DNA of 64,000 nucleotides, taken from contig OX485809.1 of the NCBI GenBank assembly GCA_950295325.1, positions 38,907,081 through 38,971,080 of the forward strand. The letters are read 5' to 3'. The notes beneath the pieces are model-generated. The model saw only the letters and a program-made list of their open reading frames with translations. It did not search any database and was not told the origin of the DNA. The position numbers were made by a program, and so were the translations under genes. Source of the DNA: Polytrichum commune. Taxonomy: Eukaryota; Streptophyta; Polytrichopsida; Polytrichales; Polytrichaceae. This document shows positions 11,041 to 23,548 of this stretch, one piece after another; the stretch's first letter is position 1; each line of letters opens with the position of its first letter.

Positions 11041-13606
11041 TAAGCTTATATCATAGCTCACTTTTTGGTAATATGTAGTATATTCAACAACTTTCTCTTT
11101 AATCAACATCACTATGATCTTGCCTTTTTACTACACTCATTATCCCAATTAGTGCATGTGGTACCAATTCCCAAAACTCACACTATTTTGCCAAGTCTCA
11201 AAATTAGTGAGCGCTAAATTTTTCACTAAATGATACTAATTTTTTCACGACTACATGTTCATTTATCATACATCTCAAGAAAATCAATGTGTACTCTAAG
11301 GTGCTTGTAGAGAGATAAAACAACTCATATGCAAATACATGCTTGTCGGTGAATAATGCTAGGATGAATAGTGCATGTACTTTTGATGAATAGTGCCAAG
11401 ATGATAAATACTTCCTATATCTTATAGTGGCACTAATTTCATAGCGTGAAGAAATTTAGTATCACCTTCGCTAATTTCCCCCACACATTATTAGCCCTCC
11501 CTCAGTAATCGGGGTAATCAATGTAGCATTGTGGCCCGTTGCGTTGCAACTTGAATTCTTTTACATAGTATGTACATAAAAGTATGTAAAACCGGCCTAA
11601 TCAGCTTGCCTCGGTCACCCCCGTTAATGTTACAAATTGTTAATGTGGACTACACAGCTGGTAGTTGGGGATGGACCCTCATCCATGTGGTGTGCTCTCA
11701 TCAGCCATCAGAAGACCCATTATATTTCATAGCAATATTTTTTGGGGGCTTCATGAGGCCAAATTGCACGACAAATAGTAAGGTGAATTATTTCCTTCAA
11801 AATAAAAACTTTGAGGAAAAAAATGGAAAAAAAAAAACAAAAAAAAACAAAAAAAACAACAACAACAACAAAGTGGTTTGGCGAGTTAGTGCCAACTTTG
11901 CATCAAAGAGCATGCACACAACCTACGTTGTCCCTCCCTTGTGACCTAACTCCAAAAACAAAATTGTGTAGTACATCTTGTTTTGGTGTCCATTCTTGAC
12001 TACAAGCCTCATATACCACTTGGATATAGGCGTATAAACAAGAAGAGCAATCACACAAAGCCCACACACCTTAACCAACAAGTGCTCAAAATGTATTGAC
12101 CATACTAGGTTCAGTAATTGGCATAATTGGAGGGCCATGTGCGAGTCATGACCACTTAAAATGAGAGAAATTATCTACTTTGGCCTCTTATTAGATTTGC
12201 ATCTCAACCCCCGTCTTTGAACCTTGGCATGACAATCAAGTTGTCATTTGCATTTGCTAACCACATGAGGCAATTACCAAGACATTGTTTCCAGAGTTGG
12301 AATTGCCCGCACCTTGCTCAAATCATTTAAGGGGCTCAATCCATTCACTCATGAACAAATTCAAAAGGTTGTGGATAAAGTGCTATTCGTATGAACATTT
12401 GTGTAACTTACATAAAAACACATGAGAGTCGTCAAAAGTCAAAGGCTTCTAGTTGGACGACGACTAATTATGTATCAAATGACGACCATTAGGTGGACTA
12501 GGCCCAAATAACAAATCCACCCAGTGACCATTATCTAACCACATTTCCATAATGAGAAGAAAATATGTACATTTTATGATTACTATGTTGGACAATTTAA
12601 GATTCTGTGAATGATGGATAAATTTGAATGTAATTCACTCTAAGAAACCTTGGATGAAGGATTCACTCCTGACAACCATGACACTCCCCTAACAACTGCA
12701 AAAGATATATAAACAATAACACACGTCTATTCTAACCATAGGAGCAAAACTTCCCACCCATCACTAGAAAAATGGCTCTCGAACCTAGGCATCCACGACC
12801 AATGGTCAAACCTCTTCTACGAGTCCCCATGCTTCCCAAATGCGATGTAAATTCCCTCAAATTCCTAAAACTTGGATACGGACAATACATGTGTAACTTC
12901 CATAAACAACAATTCTTTGGTCATGCTCGATTATCCACCCACCTACTAGTATGCATATGGCCTCATCTCGGGCCCATCTTCTCTCCAACCATTAGTTAAA
13001 CAAATGCCTAAGAAGGAGTGAGTTGCCTACATAGGTGAGTAGGGAAGGCACATTGAATAATATAAAGAGAAGCCATAGGTGTGATAGTAACTTACATACT
13101 TTCTCTATGTGCAAAAACCACTCTACCTATGTACTTCAAAAAACTTAAAAATCTTTGTAAATTTGTATAATAGTTCAACGGTGCTCACACATGACCTCGA
13201 TTCCATAATATATTCTTTCACGTAACCTCACTTATTGATTTGAATCACCAATAATTACTACTATATACCAAACTACATCCATTCTACCTTCAAACAAGTG
13301 GTACAAGGGTTGCAATGAATATGAATGAGTGTAGGCTTGGAACCATGTGGGGAATTTTTTTCGGGGGGGAGGGGGGGGGGGATGGTGAACTGGGCATGTG
13401 CAACTCCACAAAGATACTGATGTCAAGTTACTACAACATGTTAAAAGAGGTGGAGAGTACCTTTTTGGCAACACATCCGCACAATATAGGAAGCGAACTA
13501 CTTTAATCAACCTCTTGTTGCTGCCGCCCATATGACTTATGCATAACCTTATTTAATATTCTACACATTTAAAAAGTATAACACCGAATTTGCTGAAATC
13601 AACTCT
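11041..13606. other. Intergenic, AT-rich
   Basis: No gene is supported. A 75-codon ORF at 12,772-12,999 (+) has a TATA-like ATATATAAAC about 65 bases upstream and starts MALEPRHPRPM, but I do not recognise it. 11,811-11,870 is an A-rich and AAC-rich simple stretch. Near 11,970-12,050 there is a copy of the dispersed repeat with GGTGTCCATTCTTG seen elsewhere in the window. A run of G bases ends at 13,381. Confidence 0.4.
12772..12999 (+). CDS. Small ORF with TATA-like upstream motif, unknown
   Basis: 75 codons starting MALEPRHPRPMVKPLL. An AAGATATATAAAC motif lies about 65 bases before the ATG, and the ATG is preceded by AAAA. It could be a small gene, the first exon of a longer one, or chance. 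No domain, signal peptide or membrane helix is obvious. Confidence 0.15.
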   Translation: MALEPRHPRPMVKPLLRVPMLPKCDVNSLKFLKLGYGQYMCNFHKQQFFGHARLSTHLLVCIWPHLGPIFSPTIS

Positions 13607-14519
13607 AACACCAGTTTCGTTAAAAGTGCACATTAGCATGTGCATTTTTTTGGGGATTATTTTTTAATATTTTATTCTCAACTTTTGGAATGATTGTCCA
13701 ATAAATTCGTACTTTGACACAAATATTTTCAAATATTATTAGTTTCAAATAATTCCAAGACAAGGGTTATACACTATATGACCATCATATTTACATTGTG
13801 TTTCATTTTTTTAGTAAAAAAATTTAGGTCATGAAATAAATCAAAGGAATAAAACACATCCGTTTGTGCATAGCTTAAAATACATTATTTCTAAACCTAA
13901 TGAAAAGTGCGATATATACACCTCACCCTTGGACCAAACACATGAAAATAAATTGAAACTAAGTAACACAACATTTGCTTCACCATAGAAGTAATAATAT
14001 TGAAGTTGATGGTTCCAAAGAAAATAACAACATACTTATGTCACCTTATATTGAAATATCAATATATAATATAACAAACATTTTTTTTCCAAACTACATA
14101 AAATTTTTTTAACAACATCTCCAATGATATTGGCGCATTTCAAAACATAAGAAGAAATTGCATTTAAGGCTTTTGAAACAACGAATATGTCGCAAGAATC
14201 CATATCATGTCTGTAGGCAGGAATTACAATTTTTTGGACAATTTATCATTTGGACCATGCTTTAGAACACCATATTTGTTTTCCATTCACGGATAAGTAT
14301 AAATATTTAGGAACACATGCTTATCATCGCGTATGAGAAACCATCCATAATCCTTAAAAGCATTCGAAGGCTTCAAATATTTTTTCGGGGGCCCTTGAAG
14401 GCCCACCCCTTTGTCCCGCATGATATCACCTCCAACCTCACTTCCTACAAGTACACATAAACAATTTCAAGGACATAAAAATATCCTCTAAATACAATAC
14501 ATTTTATGCAATCACAACA

Positions 14520-15885
14520 AAATTTAATTTTCTCACTAAGGTTGAGGCATGTGCCTCACTTCTAAATACAAACATAAGGAAAAAATTCAGATTTCTTAAG
14601 GAAGGTGATGCATGTGTCTCACCCCAAAAACATAAATTCAAAACATAAAATTTTGTTTCAAAAGGGTGAGGCACGTGCCTCAGTTCTAAGCACAAGCTTA
14701 AGAAGAAATTCAGATTTCTCAAAGGGGGTGACCCATGTGTCTCACCACAAAAAAACAAATTCAAAACATAGAATTTTTTTCATAAGGGTGATGCATGTAC
14801 CTCAACTCTAAGCACAAGCTTAAGGAGTAATTCAGATTTCTCAAAGGGGGTCATGCATGTGTCTCACCCTAAGAAAACAAATTCAAAACATAAAATTTTA
14901 TTTCATAAGGGTGAAGCATGTGCCTAAGCTCTAAGCACAAGTTTAAGGGGAAATTCAGATTTCTCAAAGGGGGTCAGACATGTGTTTCACCCCAAAAAAC
15001 AAATTCAAAACATAGAATTTTGTTTCATAAAGGTGAGGCATGTGCCTCACCTCTAAGCACAAGCTTAAGGAAAAAATCAGATTTCTTAAGGAGGTGAGGC
15101 ATGTGCCTCGTCTCTAAGCATAAGCTTAAGTAGAAATTTAGATTTTTCACGGATGGTGAGGCATGTGCCTCACCTCAACAAAACTAATTCAAAACATAAA
15201 ATTTTGGTTCAAAAGGGTGAGGGGCATGTGCCTCACCCCAAAAACATAAATTCAAAACATAAAATTTTGTTTCATAAGGGTGAGGCATGTGCCTAAGCTT
15301 TAAGCACAAGCTTAAGGAGAAATTCAGATTTTTCAAAGGGGGTCATGCATGTGTCTCACCCTAAGAAAACAAATTCAAAACATAAAATTTTATTTCATAA
15401 GGGTGAAGCATGTGCCTAAGCTCTAAGCACAAGCTTAAGGATAAATTCATATTTCTCAAAGGGGGTCAGACATGTGTCTCATCCAAAAAAAACCAATTCA
15501 AAACATAAAATTTTGTTTCATAAGGGTGAGACATGTGCCTCACTTCTAATTACAAGCTTAAAGAGAAATTCAAAATTTTTAAGGAGGGTGAGGCATGTGC
15601 CTCATCCCAAGAAAACAAATTCAAAACATAAAATTTTGTTTCATAAGGGTGAGGCATGTGTCTTACATCTAAGCACAAGCTTATTGAGAAATTCAGATTT
15701 TTCAAGGAGGGTGAGGCATGTGCCTCACCTCTTAGCATAAGCTTAAGGAGAAATCCAAATTTTTCAAGGAGGGGAAGGCATGTGTTTCATTCAAAAAAAA
15801 AAATTCAAAACATAGAATTTTGTTTGATAAGGGTGAGATATGTGCCTCACTTCTAAGTACAAGCTTAAGGAGAAATTCATATTAA
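14520..15885. repeat. Tandem ~61-bp repeats in ~122-bp dimers with a palindromic core
   Basis: The conserved ATTCAAAACATA block recurs near 14,635, 14,757, 14,881, 15,001, 15,186, 15,249, 15,371, 15,496, 15,618 and 15,801. The spacings (about 122, 124, 120, 185, 63, 122, 125, 122, 183) are multiples of about 61, so two alternating half-units make a 122-bp dimer with local gains or losses. Each half carries GTGAGGCATGTGCCTCAC, an 8-bp inverted repeat round a TG centre. The other half-unit carries CACAAGCTTAAGGAGAAATTC. The array makes spurious ORFs on both strands (14,504-15,856). Confidence 0.9.
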
Positions 15886-16674
15886 AATATGATGGTACTT
15901 GAATATTAAATAAAAGTTGGTATTGAAGTGCCTATATAAATAGAAAGTAGAATCGAAGATCACTTGAGGTGCAAAAGAAGATATTAGAGTTATTGGGTAG
16001 TATATTGAACGCAATAAGATGATAGAGAGCTGAAGGATAAAAAATATGCAGCAATATGTTAGATGATGTAATACTAGAAAAACTTCTAAACTTTGGAAAA
16101 ATAACAATTAGAAAAATGAGTGAAGAAGTACCATCGGAGAGAAACAAGAAGGTGTTGGAGTAAAAGTTGCAGGAGTAAGAGGCGCCGAAGTAGATCGGTG
16201 TTGGAGAAGAGAGGCATTGGAAAGGAGCGGCGGTGGAGAAAAACGGCGTTGGAAAAGAGTGGCGGCTGAAAAACTTGACCTAACCCTAAGCGGCGTTTTA
16301 GGTTAGTTGAAACATTTATTTTTTAATCTTATATATGTGGACAAACTTTGTATTGGTCTATCATGCACAAATTTAAGAATTTACACTTGAATGTTTTTAG
16401 GTGGGTCGGTGGCACTATTCTACTCATACATAGCAATGTTTTTAGTTTTTGGAAATAAAATAGAATTTATATAAATATTTAATTTAATTTGTATAAATAT
16501 TATAATATAACTTCAAAATATATATTATTATAATAAATATTATAAAAACATATTTACCTAAATATCCATATTTGTTCAAATTCAATTCAAGTATTGTTCA
16601 TTTTAACCTAGGGGTAACGGGAGATTGTTTATATTATATTCTCCCATATTTGGTATTTACCCTTACATATTTTA

Positions 16675-16925
16675 GAGCGATGAAGCACATGCCACACCTT
16701 GTAGAGCCTTAACTGGTTTTTTCAAGATTTAAAGGGGTGAGGCATATGCCACACCTTATGGAGCCATAATTAATTTTTGTTCAAGTTTTAAGGGGGTGGG
16801 GCATATGCCTCACCTTGTGGAGCTGTAATTAGTTTTTGTTCAAGTTTAAACGGGGTGGGGCATATGCCTCACCTTGTGAAACAATAATTAGTTTTTTTTC
16901 AAGTTTTAAGGGGGTGGGGCATATG
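16675..16925. repeat. Tandem ~59-bp repeats with GGGGCATATGCCTCACC core
   Basis: Four to five units with the CATATGCC core starting near 16,686 (as CACATGCC), 16,743, 16,802, 16,861 and 16,920. Spacing is about 59. The core is a variant of the palindrome in the larger array upstream, so the two arrays are related. Confidence 0.85.
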
Positions 16926-17096
16926 ATCATATTTTAATTGAAATCTATGCGTTTGCAATAATTTGTTCATATGCACTTTTACATATTGAATTGCACTTTT
17001 AACGAAACCGGTGTTCTCTATCTATGTCACTTACACCACTTATAGTTGTCATTAGCACAAACCACCCTATTTGCAAAATATGCACACTATTCATTT

Positions 17097-17510
17097 AGGT
17101 AGGAAAAATAATGGTGAAAATAAGTCAATTTAGCCAAAAATAGTGGTTTGGAATTTGTGCAATATTTTTAGAGACAGAGTAGAGGAAATGATGAGGAATG
17201 CAAGTTGTTTCGTAATTTCATTCCTTGTAAATAATTAGTTATAATTTTTCCCAAGAGACAAGTAAGTCAAAACCCCCTACTTGTATAATAGAGTCTCCCT
17301 AATCTTTGCATCACAATATCCTATTCTACATACAAATGCACACAAAATGGCTAATTCAATGGCACCCAAGTGATGTGAAACATGACTTATTCGCCCAATC
17401 ACTTGATCCTTTTCGGACCACCGCTTTTACAAATAGCCAAACATTTTGGGTTCACACACAAATCATGATTCTACTACAAGTCTAGTGCACTAGTTGGGGT
17501 CATTCATCAT
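17097..17510 (+). repeat. Dispersed repeat, copy 1
   Basis: Matches 23,549-23,975 in the same orientation. Shared stretches include GTAGAGGAAATGATGAGGAA and TTGTATAATAGAGTCTCCCT. Similarity is roughly 80% with small indels. No coding potential; nature unknown. Confidence 0.8.
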
Positions 17511-17965
17511 TTTCCGTTTTCCCTACCTTATGTATAATTTTCAATGAGCCACTTCTAATCTATGTTGCAATGGCACGGCCCACGTGAAATAAATCTTACT
17601 AAATTGATGTGAGATATTATCTTAACTCAAAGTACAAACAATTATACTCGATTACTCATCATTTTTGGGGGGAGTAAATAACATGTCACAATTTAAGTTC
17701 TCATTTATGAACAAAAAAAGTTGTGTAGTTCAGTCACTTCATTTGGATGTGGGTAATCAAAATTATAGCATAAGTTAAGGTAGATGTGCCTAATTCAAAG
17801 TTGGTGCTTAATTGAACACCCATTCAAAGCCGGTGGCTTATCCCCAAGTTGGAACGCATATTGACCCACTCACTTCTCGATCCACTTATTGACCTACCTA
17901 CCAAATTGCAGGCCCCATCCACTCTTGTCTCCAACAATGTCCACGCCATTTGTAACTTACACATA

Positions 17966-18155
17966 ATCGGTCAAGATCCCAGTGTTTCCAAGTCAACCGC
18001 TTACATGTGGACATCTTTTGGGTTTCCTTATTGATCCAAGGTATATTCTCCGAATTATGCTAAAATGATCAATAATTTTTGTAAAGTGGTAAACTTCAAT
18101 CGGTTATTTCTCAAACTTCACTCGTTTATATGTGCCTAGCAGTTGGTTCGCCCCA
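17966..18155 (+). mobile_element. Solo copy of the CCGGTT-rich long TIR
   Basis: From GGTCAAGATCC to the CTTCAATCGGTTATTTCTCAAACTTCA region it follows the left TIR of the element at 42,741-43,820, with clear divergence. No partner TIR is found nearby, so it looks like a relic. Confidence 0.6.
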
Positions 18156-19312
18156 TTCATTCATCCACTCCTGCCTCCAGTTTGAGAGCTATGAACATGG
18201 GCGCAATGCCGTTGATTGAAATGGCAAGTTTTGGGTTATTTTCATCACTTCAATTGGACAAATGATTTCGATGGTTTTTTTTTATAATTTTTTTTACAAG
18301 CTAACCTTATGATTTGTGGGCTAGGTAGATGTATGCACAATGAAATAAAATCCCTAAGTGCCCAAGAGATCATTTTTGAACCCTTTGCTCACTTTGGCAC
18401 TCCAGATTCAAGGGTCGTTTCAATGCAACTGGTATTTCTTTTTCTTTTTCTTTTTCTTTTGGGGGGGGGGGGGGGAGACTAGGGTGAAGGCTTGAGGCTT
18501 AGTTGGAACCAACTCCAACCATAATGAGCCCAATTGTGTATTTAGAATGTGTTGTCGAAGTTAGGAACACCACATTTTTAATAATGTAGTCAATAACAAA
18601 GAATAATAACACAAATGATGGGTTTTGACACATATGACACTTTTCTAATTGCACTTTTACGATACAATATTCTTATACTTAAAAAGTATAACATTATTTT
18701 ATGCTCAATATGGTCCAAGTTATATCTAGGAGATATCTTGTCATGATAAACCATTCTAAATGCCCAACTAAACATTGTAAGCTTGAGTTCATTCCAACCA
18801 CCAATTGTATCAATTTGTGTACTCATCCTTGATGGAAAACTGTCTCACAATTTTTCTTTTTCTTTTATATAGTTAATTTTCAAATTATTGAAAACCCTCA
18901 GGCATTTAGGGGTGAAGTCAAGTTTGAGATTAAAATGACATGGATAATGCACAGGTTCACAATTTGCATATTGGGATCCTTAAATTGATGATAACCAAAT
19001 TCAATTGTAAGTCTTCAAAAGACAATGATTGTGAAACAAAAGTTGTTGGAAATAATCAAGACCATGACAACATGCTTCTAATCTTCTGGATTGGACTTGA
19101 AAATGCAATTTAAAACATGAACATCGGTTGATCTCTTGTGATCTACCACACACATTCATCCTCATTTAGTACCTCCATAGTCAATTCTGTTCTAGAGCTT
19201 GAATGCTAGGAACAGGTTGTATTCACAGGAAGAAATATGGTTTCCTAAAGTATAGGTATACGAAATACAGCGAGTGGATGTGAATCTGCAGGGAAGTAGA
19301 GATGGGAAGGGT

Positions 19313-19343
19313 TCAGGGTTTTAGGGTTTAGGTTTAGGGTTTA
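19313..19343 (+). repeat. Short interstitial telomere-like tract
   Basis: About four degenerate TTTAGGG units (GGGTTTTAGGGTTTAGGTTT and following), the plant telomere type. Too short to be a telomere. Confidence 0.6.
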
Positions 19344-19812
19344 TATGGGCTTCCACCCCCTGAGGATTTATAGTGGAGTGGAAGCCCATCTGGTATGTTC
19401 TTCCTTTGCAAAACTCTGAAAACGCACCCAGATTCACTGCTTCTCTAGGAAAGAGGTCCATACAGATCGCTTTGTTGCAACAACATTGTTGTGCAGAGAC
19501 ACCAAGGATGCTCCAATTGAATATGTTATGCATCAAATCTATATATAAATAACAGAACAGCAAGTGCTGCGACTACGGAGCTCTGTTTGTAATATTATCT
19601 GGCAAATTTGGCATGGTTACAGCACGAAGCCATAGCCAAGAAATGCATGAAAGGGCTTTACACTTTACAATTGAGCTGCAGATCTCTTTGTTTGAATAAT
19701 CTTGTTGATGACTACTTTGCAGCTCTTGCCTCCTTACCCATCACATCCTTCCTACTCAAGAGACAGGGAAAGTAATAAAAAGTTCTGTACAAAACAAAAA
19801 CGGGATTCCGAG

Positions 19813-22800
19813 CTATGAACCTCTTCCAAGATGACGAGCCCAGGGTTGCCGCTTCACAATCTCTGAGAGCTCCGAGTTACCACCACTTCCAGTAACCTGC
19901 AGGTCATCTGAACCTCTCTTCCATATAACCAGAATGTCATGTTCTTCAGGGAAATCCTGGTCCCTGGGTGTAGCTTTTGATACAAGTTCCTCAGCCGACA
20001 TTCGCATGTCATGGAATGTAATTGCATGTCCTCCCCACCGATACAAAACTATGACAAGAGTCTTCCCTTCATTTCTTGCTGCCATCAGCCAACAACAGGG
20101 GGCATATCCGTTAGCCTTTCCAACAGCCATGATATGAAATAGGCAGTGAAGCTGATTCAAAACTGTGGAGAATAAATGGATGTGGTGCTTTGACTTGATC
20201 CTGGTACTTGTAAGCCTGGCCTCAAGTAACATGGAGGATAGAGAGGATCACCAAGTTTCCGGCAATCAAAGCGGACCTTTTAGGGTTAAAAACTCTTCAA
20301 CCACTTAAGCCAATGATCAACCAGAGAGATATTGCATGAGTAACCACATCCACTCATCTTGAGCAGTCAATGAACATCCCTGAGAATCTGACCAATTCTG
20401 TAATCACAAAAGTTTGGAATTTATCAAGAGCCAACTGAAAACTCACCACACTCCCGTGCAACCTCAACTTGCCGTGTATAACATCCACCTCCTCCAAATA
20501 ATGCCAAATTTCGACTAGCATTCACGTCCACTGGTACTAACATGAATATATAACCTCTGCCTGCCACATTCCCATATAATGCATAAGTGCTGGAATCCTC
20601 CACTACTGATGTGTCAGCGCTTACCTCAACTTTACTCTGTAGGAGGCAGATGATACTATGGAATCATGCCAAAAATTTCACAGTGCAAGACACCAAAACC
20701 CAGCAACCATATGAATGCCATATCTCTATCTCAAGAAAGTAATGGTATATACCAGACGACTACATTGCAGTATTACATCTGGCTAAACACATCCTAGTTA
20801 GCAAGTCCAGCAAGTCCAGCAAGTGAAGTGAAAATAGCTGACCTTCAGAACCAGATGCAACTGGAGATGTAAGAATACTGGACACCTTGCCTTCAGGATT
20901 GAAAATATTGACAAGCATTTTCTGCGCCTCTTCACCGCTTAAAACTTGTGGCTGTGTACTAGGTGAGCGTTTTTCATTTCCACCTTTTACAGGTGCTGCA
21001 ACCCCAAGAGCACAGAAGAGTTAAGCAATTGTATCATCCAGAACAATGTTAGAACCCATCTAAGGAATCAATGCAACATTGTACTAGCACACTGGTGAAC
21101 ATCTTAAGAATGCAATATAAATCGCAGATGGGATAGTGCACTTACAAATCCACAATCCGATTAGCGTTGCAACAAGGACGAAGCATATTATTGCAAGTGC
21201 CACAATCAAGAGTTGCAACTCAATAGTTTTAGCATCTTGCCCTTCAGGTCGATCCGCCAACTTACCCAAAGCGTCATACTTCTCCAATCTATGACCGCCC
21301 TTGAAAATTTTGAACCAAAAACCCATTAGCATCATGAGAGCCATGTAAAGGATCATCAATGAAAGCTTATAAAGTGCAATTAAAGCCCATAAAGTGCACT
21401 CATGTATTTCTAAGTGATACCATCATTGAAGTTTAAAAAACATTGCATGGAAGTAAGGATTCAAGAAAGTCTCGAACACACAAAATGCATGAAAGAGTCC
21501 CTCGGCAAATCAGGAGGCTTAGAGTATCTCGTTCCTATCAGACATCTCAGATGCATTTAGCACCAATGCTGGGGCCTAACAAACACAACATCTCAAAATG
21601 CAAGTGACCAGCGTTTGATATGGAGTCAATGTTGATTTATACCATTCAAATTTAATATCATTTCAGTGCTAGCTCAACATTTAGCTTGTGATTATTCATT
21701 CCACATTTATTCAACTTATAAAGGCACCTTTTAGGTCTTCCAGCTTTGAAATAAAGAACTTACAAAAGATGAAAATAAATGTGACATTTGGTAGGCCTTG
21801 ATTCAATGTTGTAGTTTGATGTGACTGAATCAGTGTGAAATCATTGTTGATGATATGTGAATTTAGAGGTCTGTGATGATTGGTCTGCTGGCTTACCTGC
21901 AGCTGCTAAGTTCCTGCTGTACATATGCATTCTCAAAACACGAGGAAGGCCTCGTCTCCAAATCCCGACTTGAACCTCGAACTCCGATGTATTCCAGGTC
22001 AGCTGCACACTTGTGATGCTTCTCCTCACACTCAGTGAGCGCCTCGTGTTTCTTAATGTCGCAAGCTTCCACAGTCACCATGTCTCGCTGTCTCGATTGG
22101 CAGGAGGCCAAATAGGCTTTGTATTGATCCCTCTCCTTCCCAATCTTGTCCCTCAGCAACAACTCCTCCTTGTTAAATGAATTTATCAGGTCACGTTTTT
22201 CATCCGCCCATGTCAATTTTGCAGTCTTCAACTCGTTTTCAGTCTGCGTCAGCTTACTCTGCATATCCGACGTCTCCTGCTCAAGTTTCTTGTTTAGTTG
22301 TTGTAAGTCTCGGACCGTGTCATTTGTGCACTCCTTAACCACTGCTTGTCTATACGCATCTGACCGTTTGCCACCTGCACGCAAACAACTAATGTGGTGT
22401 AATTGCCTCAACTCTCTAATCGTGATGTTGACCAAAAAGTCAGGTGGGTGTGAAGAGGGTCAATTCCGACACACATCGTTCACCGAGATATACTTGAAAG
22501 GGCAACCGATAAAAATAAAATAACTGAAATGAAAGGGTCATCTGTGCCGGTAAGCGCAGGCTACAAAGGCACGAATCAATGCCCTTCTCAACAGGGGGCA
22601 ACAAGCCAATGAAACAAGCCGATTCGATCTTCCGTCAAACAACCCGGATTTCACGATTGCATTCCAATACAATCTCACCTGCAATCGAGCATGAGCATTC
22701 ATCGGGGTCACGACTCACCAGCCAATTGCGCTTGGGGCGCACCATGCGCCAACACAACAGACGTGTAGATGGCAAAGCAAATCCACAACTGCGGGAGCAG

Positions 22801-22827
22801 CCCCTCGCGTTTCACCGGATTGGCCAT
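19813..22827 (-). CDS. Predicted type I membrane protein, signal peptide + Cys coiled coil + TM, unrecognised
   Basis: Exons by frame and GT-AG (minus): 22827-22719, 22374-21897, 21288-21146, 20995-20843, 20629-20447. They encode 355 joined residues. Start MANPVKREG is followed by a hydrophobic stretch (LWICFAIYTSVVLAHGA), a probable signal peptide. Residues about 50-190 are a charged coiled coil with several Cys (CTNDT, SCQSR, CEEKHHKC). Residues 222-243 are one membrane helix (LLIVALAIICFVLVATLIGL). A cytoplasmic part follows, including SGEEAQKMLVNIFNPEG and YALYGNVAGRGYIFMLVPV. The 3' end is unresolved: the best donor (20,447) and an acceptor near 20,413 lead to a stop after about 14 codons (369 residues), yet coding-like frames continue to TAG at 19,813-19,815 (AARNEGKTLVIVLYRWGG...). 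I know no family with this layout. Confidence 0.6.
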
Positions 22828-23548
22828 CACTCACACTCCAACACTCAACAGCAATCCCGGAGCTCCCGATGCTTCAATAAAAGAGACGAGTAGGATGGGG
22901 TAATAAGTTGTTGCTTCGCACAAGTTATCAATAGCGCAAGAGCAACCCCGGGGCCATCGTTACCGACACTCAACTTGTGAGTTCGAGGCTCCAATCTGTA
23001 TCCACCGAAACCCCAGGCTGGTTCAGTTCGATTAAAGAGCCTTTGAAACTTTCAACTTTCGTCACCCCTACTAGAGTAGAGACACCCATAGCCGATCACT
23101 TAAGAGAGTTTGCGCCAGATCTGGGAAAAGCAGAAGGTGGTGTAAATTTTTCCTGTGTAGTAGGAAAATAGAAACAAGGAGGATTGCAATGTTTTTTGGT
23201 AATTTTATTCTTTGAATTGAAATTACTGTGCGTTTTTAAAGCCAAAAGTTGGTCTAAACATATTATTAATGTCATAACTGCTCACTCCTTCTCATTCTAG
23301 CACTCAAAATTGTCATGGCACTATTGGTTCCAACCTAATCGAAATCCAATCCCAGCTTGATCGAAATTTTGGTACCTTATAGATTGCCGATGGGGTCTTG
23401 ATCATGAATAGGCGCCTCTACTATAGATATTGTCCACAAGGAGACGTAGGAGACCTCCTAGAACCCTCTAGCAGGGCGACATGTGTACAACACTGAGCGT
23501 AGTGTTCAGCATGTTGCGAGTGTTGTTTGTTACGGTCTATGATAAGGT

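Larger units (their letters stand above)
13607..17015. mobile_element. 3.4-kb non-autonomous TIR element carrying palindromic repeat arrays
   Basis: The ends form a 24-bp inverted repeat with one mismatch: AACACCAGTTTCG.. at 13,607-13,630 and its complement, ending ..CGGTGTT, at 16,992-17,015. CTCT flanks both ends and may be a target-site duplication. The inside has no long ORF. It holds a main array of ~61-bp palindromic repeats (14,520-15,885) and a smaller array of ~59-bp relatives (16,675-16,925). The DNA just after the two arrays (TATTAAAATATGAT near 15,890 and ATCATATTTTAAT near 16,925) is in inverse orientation, so the second array may be an inverted partner of the first. The superfamily is uncertain: repeats inside a TIR element recall CACTA/En-Spm, but the ends do not begin CACTA. 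Confidence 0.6.
17016..19812. other. Intergenic with dispersed repeats
   Basis: No gene is supported. It contains one copy of a ~410-bp repeat (17,097-17,510), a solo copy of a long TIR (17,966-18,155), a TTTCTTTTTC run next to 15 G bases at 18,461-18,475, and a telomere-like tract near 19,313. ORFs on 17.8-19.6 kb are short and unlike any family I know. Confidence 0.45.

Noticed and set aside
11570-11944. 124-codon plus-strand ORF
   Set aside because: The second half is Lys/Asn codons from an A-rich simple repeat; nothing recognisable.
14504-15856. Several overlapping ORFs with repeated HVPHPKKTNSKHKILF-type peptides
   Set aside because: They are readings of the 61-bp tandem repeat on both strands, not a repeat protein.
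14520-16925. CRISPR array
   Set aside because: Regular spacing and palindromic cores recall CRISPR, but the spacers are themselves repeats, there are no cas genes and the genome is a plant's.
19313-19343. Telomere or chromosome end
   Set aside because: Only about four degenerate TTTAGGG units with genes on both sides.
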